From NCBI GenBank assembly GCA_020048155.1, contig JAIFMY010000042.1:1-48178 (forward strand): DNA of 48,178 nt, in the 5' to 3' direction. Positions 26,889 to 34,343 of this stretch are shown in pieces. The position numbers and the translations under genes were made by a program. The DNA comes from Bacteroidota bacterium. Its GTDB lineage: Bacteria; Bacteroidota; Bacteroidia; Bacteroidales; DYOH01. A model generated the notes under the pieces. It was not told the origin of the DNA. It searched no databases and was given only the letters and a program-made list of their open reading frames with translations. Within the stretch, counting starts at the first letter, position 1, and each line of letters starts with the position of its first letter.

Positions 26889-27698
26889 ATGGGAGTAGAA
26901 TTTATAAATACCGATTTACCAGATATAATTGATCTGAAGGGAATTTCGCAGACATATGACGGGGGAAAAAGCTACGTTATCAACGATTTTAATTTGCTTA
27001 TTGAAGATAAGCCCGAAACTGGCCAATTTGTAGTGCTGTTAGGGCCTTCGGGTTGCGGAAAGTCTACTGTGCTCAGGTACATAGCTGGTTTGCAACACCC
27101 TTCTTCCGGCGAAATTATTATCAAAAACAAGCCGCTTTCCGATAAAGATCGTATTGGAATGGTCTTTCAGATGTATTCTTCTTATCCTTGGATGACTGTA
27201 CTCGAAAACGTAGCCCTAGGCTTGCGTTTCAAAGGTATGGGCAAGGAAGAGCGTACCCAGAAAGCTATGGATATGATTAAAATAGTTGGACTGGAAGGGC
27301 ATGAAAAGAAATTTGCAAAGTATCCTACATTATCCGGAGGCCAGTTACAACGTGTGGCTATAGCCCGCAGCTTACTAGTGAACAATGAGATTATACTCAT
27401 GGACGAACCTTTTGGTGCACTCGATACCAAAACCCGACTTACCATGCAGGATTTCATGATTGACCTGTGGGAAAAGGTAAAACCTACCATCATACTCGTC
27501 ACTCACGACATTTCGGAAGCTGTGTACCTAGCCGACGATATATATATGATGGGCACTGCACCGAGCAATATAGTTGAACATGTGGCTGTAAACTTGCCAT
27601 TTCATCGCGACCGAACCATTAAGCGCGAAAAGACATTTGTAGACTTAGTAAACTACGTGGAAGACCGAATGATGAAAATTGCAGGTGGCGAAAAATAG
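26889..27698 (+). CDS. ABC transporter ATPase (SsuB/TauB/NrtD type)
   Basis: The 269-residue nucleotide-binding subunit energises the permease encoded 3 bp upstream. All motifs are intact: Walker A GPSGCGKST, Q-loop VFQMYSSYPW, signature LSGGQLQRVAIARSL, Walker B IILMDEPFGALD and H-loop VTHDISEA. The Q-loop PW-x-TVLENV pattern is typical of taurine/sulfonate/nitrate importers. It is the last gene of the operon and is followed by a strong terminator. There is no fused regulatory domain. Confidence 0.95.
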   Translation: MGVEFINTDLPDIIDLKGISQTYDGGKSYVINDFNLLIEDKPETGQFVVLLGPSGCGKSTVLRYIAGLQHPSSGEIIIKNKPLSDKDRIGMVFQMYSSYPWMTVLENVALGLRFKGMGKEERTQKAMDMIKIVGLEGHEKKFAKYPTLSGGQLQRVAIARSLLVNNEIILMDEPFGALDTKTRLTMQDFMIDLWEKVKPTIILVTHDISEAVYLADDIYMMGTAPSNIVEHVAVNLPFHRDRTIKREKTFVDLVNYVEDRMMKIAGGEK

Positions 27699-27731
27699 CT
27701 CGTTTTATGTACACAAATGAATATAAACTAA

Positions 27732-27768
27732 CATCCCGAAAGTATTAAAGCTTTCGGGATGTTTTTTT
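27732..27768 (+). terminator. Strong intrinsic terminator of the ABC operon
   Basis: A perfect 11-bp GC-rich stem (27732-27742 with 27751-27761), an 8-nt loop and seven T follow. It lies 33 bp after the ATPase stop codon. Confidence 0.92.
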
Positions 27769-27811
27769 GCGAGGAATTTGAAAGTTTCGGAAAACAGAAT
27801 GATTAGCTAGT

Positions 27812-28510
27812 TCAGCTCAAAAATGCTTCTGGTTTGCCCATATCACGCCACTGATAGTCGCTGATGTCGTAACCCAGAATTTTATCGCTATTTCGCATTC
27901 GCAGGTACATGTTTATGATACTAAACTTACCTTTTTCTTCTATCATATCAAAAATGCGGTTGTTGAGTATGTGAATGCCACTAAAAGCGTATTTACGGAA
28001 AAAAGGTGAATTTATATCCGTGATTTTTTCGTTGGTGAAGGTATTCATCCAACCCCGCAAAAGCATACTTTCGTCGAAAAGCAGGTAGCGACTTGTTTCG
28101 CGGCGCTGCACAGCCAGGGTAGCAAGTGCATTGGTTTCGGTGTGCTGTTTTATAAGATTCGAAATTGGAAAATTCGTAAGCACATCAACATTATAAATCA
28201 GGAAATTGCTCGTACTATTGAGTATATCTTGCGCTTTAAGTATAGCACCACCAGTATCTAGTAGTTTGTCACTTTCATCGCTTATTACTATTTCAAGTCC
28301 AAAATTGTTGTTTTTATCCAAAAAAGATAATATTTGCTCGGCAAAATGATGCACATTAATTACAAAAGATTGTATTCCTTCGGAAGCAAGTTTCATGATA
28401 GCGAGTTCAAGCAGGGTTTTGCCCTGATAGGCGACCAAAGCTTTGGGGGTATTGCTTGTGAGCGGTCCAAGTCTGGTACCTAAACCTGCTGCGAGTATAA
28501 AAGCTTTCAT
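27812..28510 (-). CDS. MurU-like sugar-1-phosphate nucleotidyltransferase
   Basis: A 232-residue GT-A-fold nucleotidyltransferase. The nucleotide-binding loop AAGLGTRLGPLT and the lysine in TPKALV are at the N-terminus; DTGGAI and the metal-binding aspartate in YNVDVL follow, and the end reads WRDMGKPEAF. Overall pattern and length match MurU, which makes UDP-MurNAc from MurNAc-1-phosphate, better than longer glucose- or mannose-1-phosphate transferases. Its start overlaps the preceding RapZ-domain gene by four bases (ATGA), and an AmgK-like kinase heads the operon. AmgK plus MurU is the known anabolic peptidoglycan recycling pair of pseudomonads, so a similar role is inferred here. Confidence 0.85.
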   Translation of the reverse strand: MKAFILAAGLGTRLGPLTSNTPKALVAYQGKTLLELAIMKLASEGIQSFVINVHHFAEQILSFLDKNNNFGLEIVISDESDKLLDTGGAILKAQDILNSTSNFLIYNVDVLTNFPISNLIKQHTETNALATLAVQRRETSRYLLFDESMLLRGWMNTFTNEKITDINSPFFRKYAFSGIHILNNRIFDMIEEKGKFSIINMYLRMRNSDKILGYDISDYQWRDMGKPEAFLS

Positions 28511-28896
28511 AAACTCAATTCACTATGTATTATTGAAATATGCAAATCTTCAGAAACTGCTAGTTGAGCGGCTATCCACTCTGTAGCATAAACCGACCGG
28601 TGCCTGCCACCTGTGCAACCATAGGCTACGCTGAGGTTAGAATACTTTCGTTGCTTATATTTTTCGATGGCAGAAAGTATAATTTTAAGGGTTTGTTTCA
28701 AAAACAGATCCATTTCGGGATCATTTTTAAAAAAATCTTTAATTTGCTCATCTTTACCAGTATATCCTTTTAGACTGTCTATCAGACCCGGATTTTCAAT
28801 AAATCGGCAATCGAATACAAACCCCCCCCCGTGTCCGGATACATCAATAGGTATGCCCTTTCTGTATGAAAAACTAATCACATTTACCCTAACCAT
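28507..28896 (-). CDS. Stand-alone RapZ C-terminal domain protein
   Basis: A 129-residue protein equal to only the C-terminal domain of RapZ; the N-terminal P-loop kinase-like half is absent. The domain hallmark GCTGGRHRSV is present, as is GHGGGFVFDCRFIENPG near the N-terminus. In E. coli this domain binds glucosamine-6-phosphate and controls small RNAs of amino-sugar synthesis. Here it lies in an operon between an AmgK-like sugar kinase (4-bp gap) and a MurU-like transferase (4-bp overlap), which suggests amino-sugar sensing or processing. The three glycines are encoded by nine consecutive G (28822-28830 on the plus strand as C), an unusual run for this AT-rich genome and a possible slippage site. 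Confidence 0.88.
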   Translation of the reverse strand: MVRVNVISFSYRKGIPIDVSGHGGGFVFDCRFIENPGLIDSLKGYTGKDEQIKDFFKNDPEMDLFLKQTLKIILSAIEKYKQRKYSNLSVAYGCTGGRHRSVYATEWIAAQLAVSEDLHISIIHSELSL

Positions 28897-28900
28897 CGTC

Positions 28901-29884
28901 TTAGCTCAATTGATTGATTATTTTATATAATTCAGACAAATTTATATAGGTTTTTGCTGATTCGGTAACTTTTTTTAAGTTTTTCAATGCTATTTCTATA
29001 CTGCTCATAAAGTGTGGTTTACGCTCAATAATACCCCTTAGCCCATAGGCGCCTAGTGTTTGTAAAATTCTGAGTAAAGCAAACATGTAGTATTCGTGTT
29101 CGAAGGATGTGTTTTTGTTCACTTCTACAGGCAATTGCCGGCTATAAAACTCAGCCATGCGCAACCTGAAATCATCGCTAAGGTTTGCTTTTGCTTGAAA
29201 TAGCAGCGAAACTAAATCGTACCATGGATTTCCCTTTCGTCCACCCTGGTAGTCAATGAAATAAAATTTGCCGGCATGCTGCATGATGTTTCTTGCCTGA
29301 AAATCGCGGTACATAAACGATTTTAGCTCAAACCGTTGCAAATGAGCAATGAGCTTATCAAAATCTTGTTCCAGTTTCAGTTCGTTGTATGTGATATTGC
29401 ACAATTTGAGATAATTGTATTTAAAATAATTCAAATCCCACTTCATGGCCATGGCATCAAATTCCTTTACCGGATAAGCAGACTCAAACGGGAAATAGGG
29501 TAGCCCTGAGAACTGAAATTGAATGAGTTGCTCAAGAACCTGCTCATACATTCCTGCTTTTTCCGTTTCAGAAACCTGGCTGATCAAGTCTAAGAAATGG
29601 ATATTTCCCAAGTCCTCAATCATGCAAAACTTTTTGTCGGTACTCGTGTGGTATAGCCTAGCAATATGCAGGTTATATTTCTCGAAATGATGAGTAAAAG
29701 ATATATACGCTTCATTTTCGTCAGCATGCTCGTTGTACGAAACCAGAAAACTGGTACCATGCGGGTTAAAAATACGATAATACCTTTTATCAGATCCCGA
29801 AGGAGGAATAAGTTCCCATGAGTGCGCTTTTTCCTTAGTAGATTGTTCGTAAAATTCCAGAATTTGAGAGGGTTCAATATTCAT
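28901..29884 (-). CDS. AmgK-like sugar kinase of the aminoglycoside phosphotransferase fold
   Basis: A 327-residue kinase. The N-terminal motif PPSGSDKRYYRIF resembles the AmgK-type 'GDASxRRYfR' loop. The catalytic loop MYRDFQARNIM supplies the Asp and Asn, and FIDYQGGRKGNPWYDLVSLL is the metal-binding Asp plus the segment characteristic of AmgK ('IDFQDA..GP..YDL.SLL'). AmgK phosphorylates MurNAc and GlcNAc at the anomeric position. Sugar phosphorylation for peptidoglycan recycling is inferred from this and from the downstream RapZ-domain and MurU-like genes. It heads the operon. No consensus promoter was found in the 143-bp divergent region 29885-30027. Confidence 0.85.
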   Translation of the reverse strand: MNIEPSQILEFYEQSTKEKAHSWELIPPSGSDKRYYRIFNPHGTSFLVSYNEHADENEAYISFTHHFEKYNLHIARLYHTSTDKKFCMIEDLGNIHFLDLISQVSETEKAGMYEQVLEQLIQFQFSGLPYFPFESAYPVKEFDAMAMKWDLNYFKYNYLKLCNITYNELKLEQDFDKLIAHLQRFELKSFMYRDFQARNIMQHAGKFYFIDYQGGRKGNPWYDLVSLLFQAKANLSDDFRLRMAEFYSRQLPVEVNKNTSFEHEYYMFALLRILQTLGAYGLRGIIERKPHFMSSIEIALKNLKKVTESAKTYINLSELYKIINQLS

Positions 29885-30027
29885 TTTAAAGTATTTGTAT
29901 AAAAAAATGCAATAAAACTAGGTTCATGCATAGCAACATACTAAATTAATAAAAGATTTGATGAAAATATTGTTTCAATTGAATGATGTGACTAACTTGC
30001 AACCTCTTTTTTAAATATGAAGACAGA

Positions 30028-31785
30028 ATGAAAAAAATGTTTCGCACCATACTGTTTATTAGCACTTTTATAATATTATTTCATCCAGGAATGAGGGCAC
30101 AGAAACTAGATAAAATTAGAATTAAGATAGTTGAAACAACCGATGTGCATGGAGCTCTGTTTCCATTCGACCTCATTGAACAGAGCAAAACCTACTATTC
30201 ACTGGCCAGTGTAGCTACTTATATGCGAGAGCTGCGGGCAGATACGAGCCAGCATGTACTTTTTCTGGATAATGGGGATATATTGCAGGGTCAGCCTGTG
30301 GTTTATTATTCCAATTTTGAAGACACCGCCTCGCAGCACATATGCGCCAAGGTGATGAACTATCTGAAATACGATGCTGCCACCATTGGAAATCACGATA
30401 TTGAAGCAGGACATGCAGTGTACGACAAGCTTGTGGGTGAGTTTAATTTTCCCCTCATGGCCGCCAATGCCGTTAGAAACAATGATGGTAAACCTTATTT
30501 TGTACCTTACACGGTTTTCAATAAAGGGGGGGTAAAAATTGTTGTTTTGGGTATAGTGACCCCGGGAATACCCCAGTGGTTGCCCGAAAATCTTTGGGCC
30601 GGAATGCATTTCGAAGATATGATTGTATCGGCCAAATATTGGGCGGCTTATATAAAAGAACACGAAAATCCGGATTTACTTATTGGTCTTTTTCATTCGG
30701 GTACCGACCATACCTATGGCAACAAAACTGCCAACGATGCTTACAACGAGAATGCATCGGTGTTAGTGGCTCAGCAAGTACCAGGTTTTGACCTTATTTT
30801 CACCGGACACGACCACCAAGAATACAATGCATATGTAGATGGCCCCAATGGTAAAAAAGTACTGGTAATGAATGCTAAAAGCTATGCCAGATATGCCGCC
30901 GTTGTAGATGCTACCTTCATTTGGAACCCCGCTACAGATAAATACGATGCCGGTTTCAACCCGAAACTAATAGATATGAGCCAATACAAACCCGACTCAG
31001 CTTATATGGAAACTTTTGCCTCTGACCTCAGAACGGTGAGGGAGTATGTAGAGCATCCGGTAGGCATTTTTACCCGAAAACTTGATTCGAAGTCTGCTAT
31101 TTTTGGCCCTTCCGATTTTGTGAATTTTATTAACGAACTACAGCTTGAAATCACAGGTGCCGAAATTTCATTTGCTGCCCCCTTATCTCGAAACGCAGTG
31201 ATAGACACCGGATCTATAAAAGTGAGCGATATGTTTAAGTTGTATAAGTTTGAAAACCTGCTTTATACTATGGAATTGAGCGGTTTGGAAGTGAAAAATT
31301 ACCTGGAATATTCGATAAATGGCTGGTTCAGCACTATGGAAAACGAAGATGATACACTATTGAGACTAAAAACGGACAAAAAAGGCACTCTGAACCTCGA
31401 AAATCCGTATTTCAATTTTGATGCAGCTTCGGGTATTGAATATAGTGTAGATGTAAGCAAGCCCTACGGACAAAAAGTTGCGATACATAAAATGAGCAAC
31501 GGCAAAGAGTTTAAGTTGGATCAGACTTACAAAGTAGCAATTAACTCTTACCGTGGGAATGGAGGCGGAGGGCATTTGGTGCAAGGTGCAGGCATACCAG
31601 CCGACCAACTCGAAAAGCGCATCATCAAATCTACCGACCGCGATTTGCGCTTTTATATGATGAAATGGATTGAGAAAAAAGGACACATAACCCCAAAGAA
31701 GGTGAACAACTGGCAGTTGCGTCCTGCACGATGGGTGAAAAAAGCCATCAAACGCGAAGAAAATATACTCTTTAGTGGGTACTAA
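30028..31785 (+). CDS. Secreted 5'-nucleotidase / 2',3'-cyclic phosphodiesterase family protein
   Basis: A 585-residue exported hydrolase with a signal peptide ending near GMRAQ (21-25). The N-terminal metallophosphatase domain shows all metal-binding blocks: ETTDVHG (Asp39, His41), LDNGD, TIGNHD, LFHSG and FTGHDHQ. The C-terminal 5'-nucleotidase domain (~340-560) has the substrate loop SYRGNGGGGHL. Such proteins release nucleosides and phosphate from nucleotides in the periplasm (UshA/CpdB type); the exact substrate is not determinable. A run of seven G (30526-30532) lies in the coding region. It is monocistronic; a nucleoside phosphorylase lies 12 kb away and could use its products. Confidence 0.92.
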   Translation: MKKMFRTILFISTFIILFHPGMRAQKLDKIRIKIVETTDVHGALFPFDLIEQSKTYYSLASVATYMRELRADTSQHVLFLDNGDILQGQPVVYYSNFEDTASQHICAKVMNYLKYDAATIGNHDIEAGHAVYDKLVGEFNFPLMAANAVRNNDGKPYFVPYTVFNKGGVKIVVLGIVTPGIPQWLPENLWAGMHFEDMIVSAKYWAAYIKEHENPDLLIGLFHSGTDHTYGNKTANDAYNENASVLVAQQVPGFDLIFTGHDHQEYNAYVDGPNGKKVLVMNAKSYARYAAVVDATFIWNPATDKYDAGFNPKLIDMSQYKPDSAYMETFASDLRTVREYVEHPVGIFTRKLDSKSAIFGPSDFVNFINELQLEITGAEISFAAPLSRNAVIDTGSIKVSDMFKLYKFENLLYTMELSGLEVKNYLEYSINGWFSTMENEDDTLLRLKTDKKGTLNLENPYFNFDAASGIEYSVDVSKPYGQKVAIHKMSNGKEFKLDQTYKVAINSYRGNGGGGHLVQGAGIPADQLEKRIIKSTDRDLRFYMMKWIEKKGHITPKKVNNWQLRPARWVKKAIKREENILFSGY

Positions 31786-32073
31786 TGGCATATGTTTATA
31801 CCCGCAATTATTCTGAAATCGTGCATTTGATATAATCTTTGCAATTTCGAAAAGGCAAGGTATTGTTGGTGACGGATGTAATATTCTGAAATACTGATAT
31901 TTAAAATTCTCAAATATTTAGTGTATCAAAATGTACTTACTATAGCTGTTTCTTAACATATTTTTCTTACCAAACTCATATTGGCAAAATGCAATCCCTT
32001 TTGTAAAATTGTACCAGAAATCGATTGAAAAAAATGATTGATTCATAAGACGATACAAATTAATACCTTTAAT

Positions 32074-33300
32074 ATGACAACTACCAAAATGACATCGCAC
32101 GACTATATGGAGCGTGAAGAAAAATACGGCGCACACAACTACCATCCACTACCTGTAGTATTGGAAAGTGGTGAAGGCGTGTTTGTATATGACGTAGAAG
32201 GTAAAAGATATTTCGACTTTCTTTCTGCGTATTCTGCCGTAAACCAAGGCCACTGCCATCCAGTTATCATAAACGCACTTACTGAGCAAGCCAAAAAACT
32301 AACCCTCACATCACGCGCATTCTTCAATTCAGTTTTGGGCGAATACGAAGAGTATGTAACCAAATATTTTGGCTATGACAAAGTGCTGCCTATGAACAGT
32401 GGTGCCGAGGCCGACGAAACTGCCATAAAACTAACCCGCAAATGGGCTTACAAAGTAAAAGGTATACCAGCCAATCAAGCTAAAATAATAGTTTGTGCCG
32501 AAAACTTCCATGGTCGTACTACTACCATTGTATCTTTCAGCACCGATCCACAGTCGTACGCTGATTTTGGACCATTCACCCCCGGTTTCGAAGTGATTCC
32601 TTATAACGATATCCCTGCATTGGAAAAAGCCCTGCAAGACCCTAATGTAGCCGGATTTTTGGTAGAACCTATACAAGGCGAAGCCGGTGTATTTGTTCCC
32701 GATGAAGGTTATTTGAAAAAAGCTTTCGACTTATGTCGCAAACACAATGTACTGTTCATAGCCGACGAGGTGCAAACAGGTATAGCTCGCACAGGTAAAC
32801 TACTTGCTTGCGACCACGAAGGAGTTCGCCCCGATATTCTCATTCTTGGTAAAGCCCTTTCTGGCGGTGTACTTCCTATTTCAGCGGTATTGGCCGACGA
32901 TTATATCATGCTTACTATAAAACCTGGCGAACATGGTTCTACATTCGGCGGAAATCCCCTCGCTGGAAAAGTAGCCATAGCTGCGCTCGAAGTGATAAAA
33001 AACGAAAAACTTGCTGAAAATGCTGAGCGATTAGGTAAAATTCTACGCGATGGCTTGCGTAGCATCCACTCACCAATGATTGAGCTTGTGCGGGGCAAAG
33101 GCTTGCTTAATGCCATAGTGATAAAACCTACCAACGGCAAAGAAGCTTGGGACGTATGTTTGGCTATGCGCGACAATGGTTTGCTTGCCAAACCAACCCA
33201 TCAGCATATTATCAGACTTGCGCCACCGTTGGTTATAAACGAGGAGCAAATTCACGAAGCTATAGAGATTATTAAAAAATCTTTGGCTCAATTTGCTTAA
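32074..33300 (+). CDS. rocD: Ornithine aminotransferase
   Basis: A class-III PLP aminotransferase that converts ornithine and 2-oxoglutarate to glutamate semialdehyde and glutamate. The 408-residue protein shows [46 protein letters not shown] and the PLP lysine in [15 protein letters not shown] and [13 protein letters not shown] are also typical of ornithine aminotransferases rather than acetylornithine enzymes. The frame is open upstream to 32038, but [19 protein letters not shown] at 32074 (or M at 32089) is the better start. A near-consensus -7 box TACCTTTA (32064-32071) ends two bases before it. A terminator follows. The region 31786-32073 shows no other gene. Confidence 0.95.
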   Translation: MTTTKMTSHDYMEREEKYGAHNYHPLPVVLESGEGVFVYDVEGKRYFDFLSAYSAVNQGHCHPVIINALTEQAKKLTLTSRAFFNSVLGEYEEYVTKYFGYDKVLPMNSGAEADETAIKLTRKWAYKVKGIPANQAKIIVCAENFHGRTTTIVSFSTDPQSYADFGPFTPGFEVIPYNDIPALEKALQDPNVAGFLVEPIQGEAGVFVPDEGYLKKAFDLCRKHNVLFIADEVQTGIARTGKLLACDHEGVRPDILILGKALSGGVLPISAVLADDYIMLTIKPGEHGSTFGGNPLAGKVAIAALEVIKNEKLAENAERLGKILRDGLRSIHSPMIELVRGKGLLNAIVIKPTNGKEAWDVCLAMRDNGLLAKPTHQHIIRLAPPLVINEEQIHEAIEIIKKSLAQFA

Positions 33301-33344
33301 ACTTATTTCGGAGTTTATTTAGTGGATTAGTTTATTATAATAAG

Positions 33345-33374
33345 CCTTCCGGCCATGCAGCCGGAGGGTTTTTT
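33345..33374 (+). terminator. Intrinsic terminator after rocD
   Basis: A 9-bp GC-rich stem with one G-T pair (33345-33353 with 33360-33368), a 6-nt loop and six T (33369-33374) follow 44 bp after the stop codon. Confidence 0.88.
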
Positions 33375-33463
33375 ATTTTTGTGATAAAAAGTGCAAGAGT
33401 AGATAGATTCTAGCTATTGTACTGGATGAATAATTTTTACTTTTATAAAAAAAATAATTGTAA

Positions 33464-33907
33464 ATGGTACGTTTAGCAACATCTTCTGATGCCAGAATTA
33501 TAGCTGACTTTCAGGTAAATATGGCTTGGGAAACCGAGGAGTACAAATTGGATGCAGATACTGTAAAGCTAGGAGTGGATAATGTATTCCGAAACCCGCA
33601 GTATGGAAGATACTATGTGTACGAATCTGACAATCAGGTTGTAGCATCGCTTCTGATTACATATGAGTGGTCGGACTGGCGCAACCGCATGGTAGCCTGG
33701 ATACAATCTGTGTATGTAAAACCGGAATACAGGGAAAAAGGCATTTTTGCCTGCATTTACAATCACATCAAGGAACACATTTTACAAACCAATGAATTTG
33801 CCGGATTGCGATTGTATGTAGATAAGACCAACATCAAGGCCCAGAAAGTGTATGAAAAAATGGGCATGAACGGCCAGCACTATCAGCTATACGAGTGGAT
33901 GAAATGA
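33464..33907 (+). CDS. GNAT family N-acetyltransferase
   Basis: A 147-residue cytoplasmic acetyltransferase. The central strand WIQSVYVKPEYREKGIFACIYNHI contains the acetyl-CoA-binding loop (V..P..R.KGI), and RLYVDKTNIKAQKVYEKMGM is the C-terminal GNAT motif. The acceptor is not predictable. A weak promoter-like pair (TTG 33417-33419, TACTTTTA 33438-33445) precedes it. It converges with the DUF5684 gene with eight bases between them. Confidence 0.88.
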   Translation: MVRLATSSDARIIADFQVNMAWETEEYKLDADTVKLGVDNVFRNPQYGRYYVYESDNQVVASLLITYEWSDWRNRMVAWIQSVYVKPEYREKGIFACIYNHIKEHILQTNEFAGLRLYVDKTNIKAQKVYEKMGMNGQHYQLYEWMK

Positions 33908-33915
33908 AGACGCAA

Positions 33916-34305
33916 TTATTTTATTTCCTGCGAGCGATATTCGCTACTTCCGAATGCCAGAATAGGGGTGAATATAAGACTAAGTACCACCATGCCAGTA
34001 GTAAACCAGCCATCTTTGCCAAATAATTTCATCAATTTGTGCAAGGTTACTATGTACACTACTACATTTACCAATGGTACCAGATACAAAAATATAAACC
34101 ACCATGGGTACTGAGCTATGCGGTTGAAAACTATAAAGTTGAATACCGGTACTATGCTTGCCCAGCCAGGCTGGTCTGCTTTTTCGAAAATACGCCACCA
34201 AGCTACTACATGCACTACCAAAAATACAATATAAAAACTGAGCATCCCCATGCTTAGCCACGCCAGATATTCCAATACTTGTTCCTGAAATATGGGTTCG
34301 TTCAT
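33916..34305 (-). CDS. DUF5684-type small membrane protein
   Basis: A 129-residue membrane protein with about three to four hydrophobic helices. The motif VAWWRIFEKADQPGWASIVPVFN, followed by PWWFIFLYLVPLVN and a helix ending LMKLFGKDGWF, matches the small DUF5684-like family ('WkifeKAGkPGWaaiiPiyN'). Function unknown. The frame extends to 34413, but the start MNEPIFQEQVLEYLAW at 34305 gives the normal family length and removes a non-conserved extension overlapping the upstream gene. It is 38 bp behind the VWA gene and probably shares its transcript. Confidence 0.75.
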   Translation of the reverse strand: MNEPIFQEQVLEYLAWLSMGMLSFYIVFLVVHVVAWWRIFEKADQPGWASIVPVFNFIVFNRIAQYPWWFIFLYLVPLVNVVVYIVTLHKLMKLFGKDGWFTTGMVVLSLIFTPILAFGSSEYRSQEIK

Positions 34306-34343
34306 CTTAATTATTTTTTGGTTTAAATGCTGATATCCATATT

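Noticed and set aside
31775-31815. Weak inverted repeat GGGTA...TATACCC after the 5'-nucleotidase gene
   Set aside because: Only five paired bases, a long loop and no T run; not supported as a terminator.
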